NCBI GenBank assembly: GCA_016210005.1
Contig: JACQVA010000030.1
Coordinates: 1-40,010, forward strand
Length of the DNA: 40,010 bases
Source: Deltaproteobacteria bacterium
GTDB lineage: Bacteria > Desulfobacterota > Binatia > HRBIN30 > JACQVA1
Direction of reading: 5' to 3'
The notes under the pieces were generated by a model. It was not told where the DNA came from. It saw only the letters and a list, made by a program, of their open reading frames with translations, and searched no databases. Made by a program: the position numbers and the translations under genes. Shown here piece after piece: positions 7,549 to 14,102 of the stretch (its first letter is position 1; every line of letters starts with the position of its first letter).

Positions 7549-8172
7549 CTAGCTCGCCATGCCGTGGCGGATGGCATAGCGAACCAGCTCGGCGGTGGAG
7601 TGCAGGTCGAGCTTGTCGATGATGTGCTTGCGGTGAGTCTCGATGGTATTCACGCTCAGGCCCAGTGCCTCGGCGACCTCGCGATTGGTTCGACCCGAGC
7701 AAATCAGGGCGAGGACTTCGCGTTCGCGGGGGCTGAGCACGTCGGGGGCTCGCCCGCCTTCGCCGATCACAGTACGCGCCAGCGTGCCGCTGAAGTAGGT
7801 TTCTCCCTTACGCACCGCCAACACTGCGGACACCAGGTCTTGGTCATCGGCGTCTTTGAGCAAGTAGCCTTTGGCTCCTGCACCGATGCTTTGGCGCACG
7901 TACTGTTCGTCGGCGTGCATTGAGAGCATGAGCACTTGCGTGCCCGGGGTGGTGGCCGTGATTCGGCGAGTGGCCTCGATCCCGTTGAGGCCGGGCAGGC
8001 TAATGTCCATGAGCACCACATCGGGATGCAGGCTGGTGGCCGCCGTCAGCGCTTGCGCCCCGTCGCCCACTTCGCCGACGACTTCGATCTCGGGCGTGGA
8101 TTCGAGGATCTTGCGCAGACCACGGCGGACCACGGTGTGGTCATCAACCAGCAACACACGCACTTTATCCAT
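7549..8172 (-). CDS. NarL/FixJ-family response regulator 1
   Basis: 207 aa. A receiver domain with the acidic pair D10-D11, phospho-acceptor D56 (VVLMD56) and conserved Lys near 107 is followed by a LuxR-type HTH (LSPREREVLALICSGRTNREVAEALGLSVNTIETHRKHI). It should bind DNA after phosphorylation by the NarX-like kinase encoded upstream at 8909-10264. It is a close paralogue of the regulator at 8293-8937, with the same VVRRGLR-x-ILES start, pointing to a tandem duplication. A 14-bp tandem repeat lies just upstream of its start, in the 120-nt gap between the two regulators. Confidence 0.92.
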   Translation of the reverse strand: MDKVRVLLVDDHTVVRRGLRKILESTPEIEVVGEVGDGAQALTAATSLHPDVVLMDISLPGLNGIEATRRITATTPGTQVLMLSMHADEQYVRQSIGAGAKGYLLKDADDQDLVSAVLAVRKGETYFSGTLARTVIGEGGRAPDVLSPREREVLALICSGRTNREVAEALGLSVNTIETHRKHIIDKLDLHSTAELVRYAIRHGMAS

Positions 8173-8177
8173 TCAAC

Positions 8178-8205
8178 TTCAGGTGGCTTTCTTCAGGTGG
8201 CTTTC
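8178..8205. repeat. Two tandem 14-bp repeats
   Basis: Two identical 14-bp units (8178-8191 and 8192-8205) lie directly upstream of response regulator 1. They may be twin half-sites for autoregulation or a small slippage duplication in the leader. The second unit is followed by a partial third match (ttgag). Confidence 0.6.
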
Positions 8206-8292
8206 TTGAGCTGCTACCAGTTTACGGACGTTGGCGGGCACCAACAATACCGGAAACCGGGGAATTTACCCGCCAAAAGTCGGGTCACAGCG

Positions 8293-8937
8293 CTACTGGA
8301 TCATCCCCTTACGCAGCGCGAAACGCACCATTTCGGCAGTGTTGTGCAGGTCGAGCTTCTCCATCACGTGCTTGCGGTGGCTTTCCACCGTACTCACGGC
8401 GACGTCGAGCACCTGCGCCACTTCCTTGTTGCTCTTGCCCTCGGCAATCAATTGCAGCACTTCGCGTTCTCGGTCTGACAGCACGGCGAGTTCGTCGGCG
8501 ATCGGCGGGGCATCGTGGAGGTAGCCGTCGAGCACGATGCGCGAGACCGTGGGGCTGAAATAGGATCCGCCGGCGTGCAGAGCGCTGACGGCCTTCAGCA
8601 GGTCTTCGTCGTCGGCGTCCTTGAGCAAGTAGCCCTTGGCGCCCGCGTGCAGGCATTGGCGGATGTAGGCTTGGTCCGCATGCATCGAGAGAATGAGCAC
8701 TTTGGTATCCGGCGCCGCCTTGGCGAGCTGGCGGGTGACCTCGACGCCGTTGAGTTCGGGCAAGCTGATGTCGACGATGGCGACCCCAGGCTTGAGGCGG
8801 GCAGCGCTCTCGACCGCCGCCCGCCCGTCGCCGGCCTCGCCCACGATCTCGACCATGGGGTCGCTCTCCAGGATGCGCCGCAGGCCACGGCGGACCACGG
8901 TGTGGTCGTCAGCCAACAAGATCCGGATCTTCGCCAT
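8293..8937 (-). CDS. NarL/FixJ-family response regulator 2
   Basis: 214 aa. The receiver domain has D10-D11, phospho-acceptor D56 (VAIVD56) and the Lys in AKGYLLKDADDEDLL. The C-terminal LuxR-type HTH reads LSDREREVLQLIAEGKSNKEVAQVLDVAVSTVESHRKHV. Its start lies inside the 3' end of the kinase gene (29-nt overlap, 8909-8937), indicating translational coupling, so it is the prime cognate regulator of that kinase. It is paralogous to regulator 1, encoded 120 nt downstream. Confidence 0.92.
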   Translation of the reverse strand: MAKIRILLADDHTVVRRGLRRILESDPMVEIVGEAGDGRAAVESAARLKPGVAIVDISLPELNGVEVTRQLAKAAPDTKVLILSMHADQAYIRQCLHAGAKGYLLKDADDEDLLKAVSALHAGGSYFSPTVSRIVLDGYLHDAPPIADELAVLSDREREVLQLIAEGKSNKEVAQVLDVAVSTVESHRKHVMEKLDLHNTAEMVRFALRKGMIQ

Positions 8938-10264
8938 ATTCCTCTTCGGTTTCCGCGATCGGGGCGGTCAGCGGAATAGTCAACGCCACCTCCGTCCCGC
9001 TCCGATCGCTCGAGTCGATCGTGAAAGTACCCCGATAGATGGCTACCCGCTCGCGCATACCGAGCAAGCCCATGCCGTGATCTGGCGGCGGGTTCTGCAA
9101 GATCGCGCTGACGTCGAAGCCACGGCCGTCGTCGTGCACCACCAAGGCCGCGGCCTCGCTGTCCACTTGTAAGCGAACGCTGACGTGGCGAGCGGCGGCG
9201 TGACGTGCCACGTTGGTCAATGCTTCCTGCAACACGCGATAGAGGGCCACCTCGATCGGGCGCGGCAGGCGGGTTTCCGCCGGCGGTGCCTCCAAAGCGA
9301 TCGCAATCTGCGTGCGCTCGCTGAAGCGGGTGATGTAGGAACGGATGGCTGGAACCAGCCCCAAGTCGTCCAGCACCGCCGGGCGCAGCAGTTGCGCCAG
9401 GTTGCGGACGTTTTGCAGCACGCCGCCGATTTGCTCGCGGCTCTCCCGCACGTGAGCGCGCGCCGGGCTCTCAGCGGTCAATTCCCGCTCGATCAACCCG
9501 AGCTCCATCTTGACCGCGGTGAGCGCCTGCCCGAGATCATCGTGGAGTTCACGCGCCACCCGGCGCAGCGTGCGCTCGCTCACCTGCATCATGCTCTGCG
9601 ATAGGCGGCGCAAGTGCTCCTGCTGCTGCAATGACTGCCGGTAGAGCGAGTCCTTTTCCTCCGCCGCCACCGCCAGCCGCTGTTCGCGATCCTGCAAGAT
9701 GCGAAAGAACCGGAAGCCGCCGCCGATGGTGACGCCGAAGATCAGGCCCTCGAACACCAGCGTCAGCCGCTGCCGCACCAGCAGCGGCACCGCTTCCACC
9801 GGCACCACCGCGACCAGCTCCAGCTGCTCGACCGCGACCAGGCCCAGCGCTATCAGCAGCGTCGCCGCCAAGCTTTGAAAGCCGACGTCGACCCCGTAGA
9901 TGAGGCCATAGCTGGCGATCTTGATGACGAAGATCGGGATCAGCGGGCTGTACACCCCGCCGGACCAGTGCGCGGCCATCGCCATCGGCAGCAAGTTGGC
10001 GGCGATGTCGAACCAGACCCAAGCGCCCGTCAGCACCTGGCGCCGCTGGCGCGAGAACAACACCAAATTGGCCAGGGCATAGACCAAGAAGTTCAGATGC
10101 ACCGCCCACTCGGCCACCGTCAGCGGGCTATAGAAGAAGAGCAGGATCAGCCAGCACGCCGCCCCCTCGGGCAAGCGGATGCCCAGCATCAGCCGCGCAG
10201 CCGCTCGAATGCGGCGATGCTGAATGTGCGGCCGCAAAGCGACCTGTGTTAGCTGCGCCCACAT
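8909..10264 (-). CDS. NarX/DegS-like sensor histidine kinase
   Basis: 451 aa. Six or so hydrophobic segments occupy residues 35-185 without a large extracytoplasmic domain. A coiled coil (about 190-230) follows, then a HisKA_3 dimerisation domain with phospho-acceptor H241 in VARELHDDLGQALTAVKMEL, and a HATPase_c domain with EALTNVARHA, DDGRGFD and GMGLLGMRERV. HisKA_3 kinases pair with NarL-type regulators, matching the two genes downstream. The ATG at 10264 starts the membrane-domain frame; sequence further upstream in this frame overlaps the preceding gene on the same strand. It lies 35 nt after the membrane protein gene, so these four genes probably form one operon. The signal is unknown. 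Confidence 0.9.
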   Translation of the reverse strand: MWAQLTQVALRPHIQHRRIRAAARLMLGIRLPEGAACWLILLFFYSPLTVAEWAVHLNFLVYALANLVLFSRQRRQVLTGAWVWFDIAANLLPMAMAAHWSGGVYSPLIPIFVIKIASYGLIYGVDVGFQSLAATLLIALGLVAVEQLELVAVVPVEAVPLLVRQRLTLVFEGLIFGVTIGGGFRFFRILQDREQRLAVAAEEKDSLYRQSLQQQEHLRRLSQSMMQVSERTLRRVARELHDDLGQALTAVKMELGLIERELTAESPARAHVRESREQIGGVLQNVRNLAQLLRPAVLDDLGLVPAIRSYITRFSERTQIAIALEAPPAETRLPRPIEVALYRVLQEALTNVARHAAARHVSVRLQVDSEAAALVVHDDGRGFDVSAILQNPPPDHGMGLLGMRERVAIYRGTFTIDSSDRSGTEVALTIPLTAPIAETEEEYGEDPDLVG

Positions 10265-10299
10265 GCAACGGCTCTCGGTTGACCAGACTGCCGGCTCCT

Positions 10300-10683
10300 T
10301 CAGGGGCTCCAAAACAGGCCGCGAGTCATCGACTCCAACGCCGCCACCAGCAGCGGCACCCCGCCCCAAAACAGTGAAATCGCCACCACCACCGGGCCAT
10401 GGCCGCGCAAAAAGTACAGCCGCTCGCCCGGAAACTCCCACCAGTGCAACCAGCGCAGGTTGGCGATCTCGTAGACCACGCCGACGGCGAAACCGATGGC
10501 GAACACAGTCGCCAAACCGAGCTGCGACGCCATCGAGGCCAGGCCGCCCATCACCAAGCCGAACATGAGCAGCACATTGAGCACCGGATAGATGGGCCGG
10601 CGGTAAACCCACAGGCGCTGGCAGTACGCATTGGTCTCGCCTGCCACCCCAATCACCAATGCGATCACGTACCAACGCAGCAT
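10300..10683 (-). CDS. Small integral membrane protein
   Basis: 127 aa, not recognised. It has about four transmembrane helices: MLRWYVIALVIGVAG, a helix in the LNVLLMFGLVMGGLA region, VFAIGFAVGVVYEI, and VVVAISLFWGGVPLLVAAL. Conserved-looking polar spots lie between them (ETNAYCQRLWVYRRPIYP, NLRWLHWWEFPGERLYF). It is the first gene of the two-component operon and may act in signal input, but that is inference from position alone. The ATG at 10683 is chosen since upstream sequence in this frame is compositionally noisy. Confidence 0.65.
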   Translation of the reverse strand: MLRWYVIALVIGVAGETNAYCQRLWVYRRPIYPVLNVLLMFGLVMGGLASMASQLGLATVFAIGFAVGVVYEIANLRWLHWWEFPGERLYFLRGHGPVVVAISLFWGGVPLLVAALESMTRGLFWSP

Positions 10684-10941
10684 GGCCTGCGGCCTAGCAC
10701 ACAACCGCCGGTGAAATCCACGCTGTCGTGCCCCTTTCCAGGGCTCAGGCGAAGTCACCAGAAACCGCGAAGACACCGGTAGGCCCTTTTGGGGGCTGGC
10801 GTCGCTGGGGCTTCTGGAGCGTGGCGAACGAGTCGTAGAGATCGGGAGATGAATCGGCGTGAATAGCCGCGCCTGAGCCCCGCGTTCGGCTGGTGAGGGC
10901 AGCCACACTGCGGAGCGCCACGGCGTTCGACCGAGGCCTGC
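10684..10941. other. Intergenic stretch without recognised genes
   Basis: About 260 nt between the membrane protein start and the mazE promoter. Neither strand gives a protein I recognise. It probably holds the promoter for the two-component operon, but no convincing -35/-10 pair was seen. Confidence 0.4.
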
Positions 10942-10971
10942 TTGACAGGCACCTCCCGGTAGGTCCATTGT
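10942..10971 (+). promoter_or_regulatory. Candidate mazE promoter
   Basis: A consensus -35 box TTGACA (10942-10947) is followed after 18 nt by a weak -10 CATTGT (10966-10971). The ATG of mazE is only 10 nt further and lacks a ribosome binding site, so the transcript would have a very short leader or none. The short inverted repeat CCTG-N5-CAGG overlapping the -35 box could serve autoregulation by MazE, which is usual for the family. Confidence 0.4.
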
Positions 10972-10980
10972 AATTCCGCG

Positions 10981-11229
10981 ATGAAGACTCGACTCGTCCG
11001 CATGGGAAATTCGCGCGGCGTGCGGCTCCCCAAGCCACTGATCGAGCAGGCGGGTTTGTCCGACGAAGTAGAGCTGGAGCTGCGTGGCAACACGATTGTG
11101 ATTGTGGCCCGCCCGGCACCCCGACGGGGGTGGGCAGAGGCGGCTCGAAGACTCCGGGCGGAGGGTGGCGACCAACTCCTTGATCCGCCGACACCGACGC
11201 GCTTCGACGAGACCGAGTGGCAATGGTAG
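10981..11229 (+). CDS. mazE: MazE-like antitoxin (AbrB/SpoVT fold)
   Basis: 82 aa. The N-terminal swapped-hairpin AbrB domain is clear: MKTRLVRMGNSRGVRLPKPL, EQAGLSDEVELELRGNTIVI. The C-terminal tail (about 50-82) is acidic and Trp-containing (FDETEWQW), as in MazE tails that wrap around the toxin. It would bind its own promoter and neutralise a MazF endoribonuclease. Its reading frame overlaps the mazF start by 7 nt (11223-11229). The toxin gene is truncated, so this may be an orphaned antitoxin. Confidence 0.85.
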   Translation: MKTRLVRMGNSRGVRLPKPLIEQAGLSDEVELELRGNTIVIVARPAPRRGWAEAARRLRAEGGDQLLDPPTPTRFDETEWQW

Positions 11230-11396
11230 CCAGCCGGTCTCCCGAGCGCGGTGAGGTGTTTCTCGTTGCGCTTGATCCGAGCCGTGGGAGTGAGAGTCGA
11301 AAGACCCGACCCTGCGTCGTCGTGTCGCCGGACGAACTGAATGGGAGCCTGCGCACGTCGCCGACACGCAGGGTGAACCCGGTGCGATCGAAGTAG
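11223..11396 (+). pseudogene. mazF: Truncated mazF toxin gene
   Basis: The first 44 or so codons give a good MazF N-terminus: RGEVFLVALDPSRGSESRKTRPCVVVSPDELNGSLRT, with the family's R-x-KTRP-x-VVVS motif. Where MazF normally continues into the VIVAPMT strand, the frame instead reads SPTRRVNPVRSK and stops at 11396. The break falls where the minus-strand SelB remnant begins (about 11345). More than half of the toxin, including the later catalytic strands, is missing, so it should be inactive. Confidence 0.75.
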
Positions 11397-11431
11397 TCGA
11401 GCAGGGCGATCGAGAATTTGCGGTGTCCTTT
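11345..11431 (-). pseudogene. selB: SelB C-terminal remnant, distal piece
   Basis: The minus strand encodes KGHRKFSIALLDYFDRTGFTLRVGDVRRL in two blocks, matching the very C-terminal winged-helix end of the selenocysteine-specific elongation factor SelB (typical pattern: R-K-[YF]-x-x-x-LL-[ED]-Y-x-D-R-x-G-x-T-x-R-x-GD-x-R-x-L). There is no start codon and nothing of the GTPase domain. The preceding part of the same domain is found 1.2 kb away at 12612-12755; the two pieces join seamlessly if the intervening DNA is removed. Confidence 0.7.
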
Positions 11432-11432
11432 C
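11413..11432. repeat. 20-bp direct repeat, left copy
   Basis: Identical to 12611-12630 over 20 bp. Both copies lie in the same frame of the SelB remnant, coding KGHRKF on the minus strand. They bound about 1.2 kb of DNA and look like the duplicated core of an insertion, such as att sites or a target duplication. Confidence 0.8.
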
Positions 11433-11456
11433 GGCAAGCGTGCATGCGAGGCGCCG

Positions 11457-11525
11457 GGTGGTGTCTACTTTCGCGTCTGCCTGCTGATTTCATAGCGTTG
11501 TTTTTGTTCATGACCCGCGGCGGCT
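11457..11525. repeat. ~70-bp direct repeat bracketing brnTA, left copy
   Basis: It matches 12237-12308 with only a few substitutions and a 2-nt T insertion. The most conserved part runs from ggtggtgtct through ctttcgcgtctgcctgctga to gttc-a/g-tgacc. The pair stand about 780 bp apart, on either side of the brnT-brnA module. It is not an integron attC site: no paired core sites are present. Confidence 0.8.
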
Positions 11526-11582
11526 GAGCGCAAAGCGTTCGGCTGCCCTGAGAACGGTCACTTCCAAGCCTCACACGGGCAC

Positions 11583-11611
11583 TTGACGCATATGCGCGAT
11601 GCATATACACT
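11583..11611 (+). promoter_or_regulatory. Candidate brnT promoter with direct GCATAT half-sites
   Basis: A -35 TTGACG (11583-11588) is followed after 17 nt by a -10 TACACT (11606-11611). Two GCATAT motifs (11588-11593 and 11601-11606) lie in and beside the spacer and could be operator half-sites for BrnA, which represses its own operon in known systems. Transcription would start near the GTG at 11620, giving an almost leaderless message. Confidence 0.45.
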
Positions 11612-11619
11612 CGCGTTCG

Positions 11620-11904
11620 GTGATCACCTGGGATGAGCGGAAGCGCCGGCAAAACCTGAAGGATCATGGCCTCGACTTCGCCGACCTAGAGGAATTCTTC
11701 GACGGCGACCTGCTCACTCGGGAGGACACGCGCCAAGCATATGGCGAGGTACGACTCCAAAGCGTCGGAGTGATGAACGATGTCGCGTTGTTCGTTGTGT
11801 GGACGCCACGCGGTGAAGATGGCGACGTTGCTCACCTGATCTCGGCGCGGAAGGCCGAAAAGCATGAATACAAAGCGTGGCTCGCGCGTTACGCGAAGCG
11901 GTAG
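11620..11904 (+). CDS. brnT: BrnT-family ribonuclease toxin
   Basis: 94 aa from the GTG at 11620. The family pattern is clear: ITWDERKRRQNLKDHGLDFADLEEFFDGD, RQAYGEVRLQSVGVMNDVALFVVWTPRGEDGDVAHLISARKAEKHEYKAWLAR. BrnT toxins are small RelE-like ribonucleases that stop translation, and the R-x-I/LISARKA-x-x-x-E-x-x-x-Y end is diagnostic. The GTG is preferred to the ATG at 11599 because that ATG lies inside the likely promoter and family members begin at ITWDE. The antitoxin gene overlaps its 3' end by 41 nt. The pair sits between two long direct repeats inside a split SelB remnant. Confidence 0.85.
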   Translation: MITWDERKRRQNLKDHGLDFADLEEFFDGDLLTREDTRQAYGEVRLQSVGVMNDVALFVVWTPRGEDGDVAHLISARKAEKHEYKAWLARYAKR

Positions 11905-12211
11905 GGGCAAGACAGATTGGGCGAAGCTCAGGGCGACACCCGACTCGGCAATTCGATTCACGACGGATGCGCCTCGCACCTCGCCCGAGGATTGGGCCGA
12001 GGCTGTGGCCCATCGCGGCTTGCCGGTTGCGGCGCGAAAGGAGCAAATCGCATTGCGTGTGGATGCGGAGGTGCTGGCATGGTTTCGCGCGCAAGGGGCC
12101 GGTTGGCAGACGCGCATGAACGAGGTGCTGAAGGCATACCGAGCGGCCATGGCGAGCAAAGTGCCGGCCGATCGCCATGCAGCGGACGCGCACAAGGACG
12201 CGCGCCGCTGA
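11864..12211 (+). CDS. brnA: BrnA-family antitoxin
   Basis: 115 aa. The N-terminal part has the family GKTDWAKLRA block. The C-terminal ribbon-helix-helix region reads KEQIALRVDAEVLAWFRAQGAGWQTRMNEVLKAYRAAM, the usual BrnA DNA-binding dimerisation domain. It should neutralise BrnT and repress the shared promoter. It starts 41 nt before the toxin stop, indicating translational coupling. The last 20 residues (VPADRHAADAHKDARR) are a basic tail not typical of the family. Confidence 0.85.
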   Translation: MNTKRGSRVTRSGRGKTDWAKLRATPDSAIRFTTDAPRTSPEDWAEAVAHRGLPVAARKEQIALRVDAEVLAWFRAQGAGWQTRMNEVLKAYRAAMASKVPADRHAADAHKDARR

Positions 12212-12236
12212 TGGGTTGAGCGTTGAACCGCTGCGC

Positions 12237-12308
12237 GGTGGTGTCTGCTTTCGCGTCTGCCTGCTGATTTCATAGCGCTGTTTTTTTGTTCGTGACCTGC
12301 CGCGGCTG
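12237..12308. repeat. ~70-bp direct repeat bracketing brnTA, right copy
   Basis: Right-hand partner of 11457-11525, starting 25 nt after the brnA stop. Recombination between the two copies would remove exactly the toxin-antitoxin module plus one repeat. Confidence 0.8.
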
Positions 12309-12395
12309 CGGCGACAGACTGACCTACATCACACGCGCCGATTGTGGCCGGCAACAGCCGGCCCGGCCCGGTCATCGTCGCCCAAGGAGGTCAGC

Positions 12396-12635
12396 ATGGG
12401 CGAGTTACGCCATCGGATGGTGCAGGACATGGACGTGCGCCACTTCGCCGCACTCCAGAGGCTTCCGGCGGACGTGTCGGAGCGCATGGTCGAGGCCTAT
12501 GTCGCCGGGGTAAAGGGGCTGGCGAAGTACTTCATGCGGTCCCCGGATCAGCTCAGCGAGGAGCAGGTGCAGCGCTATCTGCTGCATCTGCGCCAGGAGC
12601 GCCAGCTCTCAGAATTTGCGGTGTCCTTTCAGATC
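12396..12635 (+). pseudogene. Truncated tyrosine recombinase (N-terminal SAM-like domain only)
   Basis: From the ATG at 12396, preceded by a caaggaggt ribosome binding site, about 72 codons resemble the N-terminal core-binding domain of phage-type integrases: MGELRHRMVQDMDVRHFA, VEAYVAGVKGLAKYFMRSPDQLSEEQVQRYLLHLRQERQLS. The whole catalytic domain with its R-H-R-Y residues is missing. Resemblance fades at the 20-bp repeat (12611-12630), and the frame runs on as unrelated residues to about 12722. It is probably the remnant of the enzyme that moved this segment. Confidence 0.65.
12611..12630. repeat. 20-bp direct repeat, right copy
   Basis: Identical to 11413-11432. It marks the point where the truncated recombinase frame meets the SelB remnant. 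Confidence 0.8.
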
Positions 12636-12755
12636 GCGAAACGGCGCGGCAGTAATTTCGCCGTGAGCGGTGGCGTAGTCACGCAACAGCGCCCGCTCGA
12701 CCGCGGCCGCCGCGTAGTATGAGGTCGGGGGCAATCTTGCGACGCGGCGGCAGCG
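12612..12755 (-). pseudogene. selB: SelB C-terminal remnant, proximal piece
   Basis: The minus strand reads YYAAAAVERALLRDYATAHG followed by EITAAPFRDLKGHRKF, then hits a stop at the repeat boundary. This matches the SelB winged-helix pattern Y-x-x-x-[AV]-x-[ED]-x-x-x-x-L-x-x-x-x-x-x-HG-x-I-[TS]-x-A-x-FRDL-x-x-x-RK-[YF]. Joined to the piece at 11345-11431 it restores a continuous last domain of about 60-75 residues. The rest of SelB (GTPase and earlier winged helices) is absent; hlyIII follows at 12812. Confidence 0.7.
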
Positions 12756-12811
12756 CTCGTCCGACATGTTTTGGCACACGATTTCTCGGGCAGAGCGTAA
12801 GGACGATGACC

Positions 12812-13489
12812 TCAGCCGCCGGCGAAGCGGGCCACGTAGGCGAAGGTCATGGCGTAGTGCGCGGCGCTGCCGGCGATGACGCACACGTGGAACAACTCGT
12901 GATGCGAGAACACCTGTGGCCACAGCCGCGGGCGCTGGGTGGCATAGAACACCATGCCGGCGGTGTAGAAGATGCCGCCGAGGCCGGCCAGCGCCACCGC
13001 TTCAAACGGCAGCCGCTGCGCCAGCGGTAGGAAGAGCGGCAGCGCCAACCACCCCTGGGTAGTCTGCAGCGTGACCGAAAACCACGGCCGCAAGCGGGGG
13101 AGGAACGCTTTCTGGGCGATGCCGGCCGCGGTGATGCCCCAGGCGCCGGCCAGCGCCGCCCAACGCAGCCAGCCCTCGAGGACGATGTAGGCGATCGGCG
13201 TGTAGGTGCCGGCGACCAGCACGTAGATCATCGAGTGGTCGAGCCGTTGCATGCGCTCTTTCCACCGTTGGCTCCAGGGTACCGAGTGATAGAGGCTGCT
13301 GACCGTGTAGAGCGCCACCAGGCTGAGGCCGAAGGTCAGCAATGCCAGGCGCTGCGACAGCCCACCGGCACAGCGAATCCATAGCGCGATCGCCCCGGCC
13401 ACCGACAGCAACGCCGCCGTTCCGTGCAGAAATCCGCGCACCGGGTTCTGCATCCGGCCGAGGGTAAACCGTTGAGTTTCGAGATGCAT
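12812..13489 (-). CDS. Hemolysin III family membrane protein (PAQR/YqfA-like)
   Basis: 225 aa with seven hydrophobic segments. Conserved polar residues of the PAQR superfamily are in place: SSLYHSVPW near 73-81, RLDHSMIYVLVAGTYTP (Asp and His) and the C-terminal HHELFHVCVIAGSAAHY. These His/Asp/Ser residues form a zinc site in characterised relatives, suggesting hydrolase-like chemistry; the haemolysin name is historical. The ATG at 13489 is chosen because it precedes the family start (TQRFTLGRMQNPVRGFLHG); no strong ribosome binding site is seen. The 3' end abuts the SelB remnant. Confidence 0.88.
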   Translation of the reverse strand: MHLETQRFTLGRMQNPVRGFLHGTAALLSVAGAIALWIRCAGGLSQRLALLTFGLSLVALYTVSSLYHSVPWSQRWKERMQRLDHSMIYVLVAGTYTPIAYIVLEGWLRWAALAGAWGITAAGIAQKAFLPRLRPWFSVTLQTTQGWLALPLFLPLAQRLPFEAVALAGLGGIFYTAGMVFYATQRPRLWPQVFSHHELFHVCVIAGSAAHYAMTFAYVARFAGG

Positions 13490-13632
13490 AGGCGTTGAGT
13501 GTACACGGCCGCAGCGGCACAGCCAACCGTTTTCGCAACAAACCCCCAACAGACCCGCGACCTGGGCGGCCTGGTGCTCACGATCACGCACTCACGCCCC
13601 GTGGCGCGCCGCGTCGCCGCCGGGACGACGGC

Positions 13633-14054
13633 TCAGCGCACGGTCTTGACGGCAGCGCGCTCCTGGTCCCACTTGTTGAGGCGCCCGAAGAGGACGCGCA
13701 GGCTGCGCGGGCCGAGGTGCGGTAGGGGATGGTTGACGACGCAGAGCTTGGTCAGCTCGCTCTCTTCGCCAGCTATCAGCTCAGCGATGATCCGCCCCGC
13801 GGCTTGCGAGAACGCGACCCCCTCGCCGTTGTAAGCGACGCCACAATAGATGTTCTTGTGCTCTCCCATCACGCCGACCGAGGGCGTGAGAGCGCCTCGG
13901 TGGCAATCACGTAGCTGCACAGCGGTAAGACGCGGTCGCGAAGGAACCCGAGCTTGGGCGCGTAGCCGTTGAGGCCGAGCACGAGCACCGGCGGGCTGAT
14001 CTCGCCCATCTCGGTTTCCACGCGGTGAACTTTGCCCGGCGTCACCCGGAGCAC
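13633..14054 (-). pseudogene. FAD-dependent oxidoreductase (DAO family) relic with internal deletion
   Basis: Two minus-strand frames make one broken gene. The first (14054 to about 13869) reads GEISPPVLVLGLNGYAPKLG and LPLCSYVIATEAL, the NAD/FAD-fold middle of D-amino-acid-oxidase-type enzymes. The second (about 13890 to 13633) reads TPSVGVMGEHKNIYCGVAYNG followed by EGVAFSQAAGRIIAEL, their C-terminal FAD-binding end. The junction near 13885 shifts frame and skips roughly 100 residues that normally lie between. The N-terminal dinucleotide-binding motif is also absent. It looks related to gamma-glutamylputrescine oxidase-like proteins, but substrate cannot be inferred. Confidence 0.75.
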
Positions 14055-14102
14055 GATCGTGCGCTTGACCGGGCGCGCGCGTTGGCGCTAGGACACGGAC
14101 GC

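Noticed and set aside
10745-11437. 230-aa minus-strand frame containing the SelB-like block
   Set aside because: Only its first 29-30 codons resemble anything; the rest overlaps mazE antisense and looks non-coding, so only the short block is annotated.
12222-12228. GTTGAAC, which fits the integron core site GTTRRRY, just after brnA
   Set aside because: No matching inverse core site (RYYYAAC) or attC-like folded spacing is present at the other repeat; a 7-bp match alone is chance.
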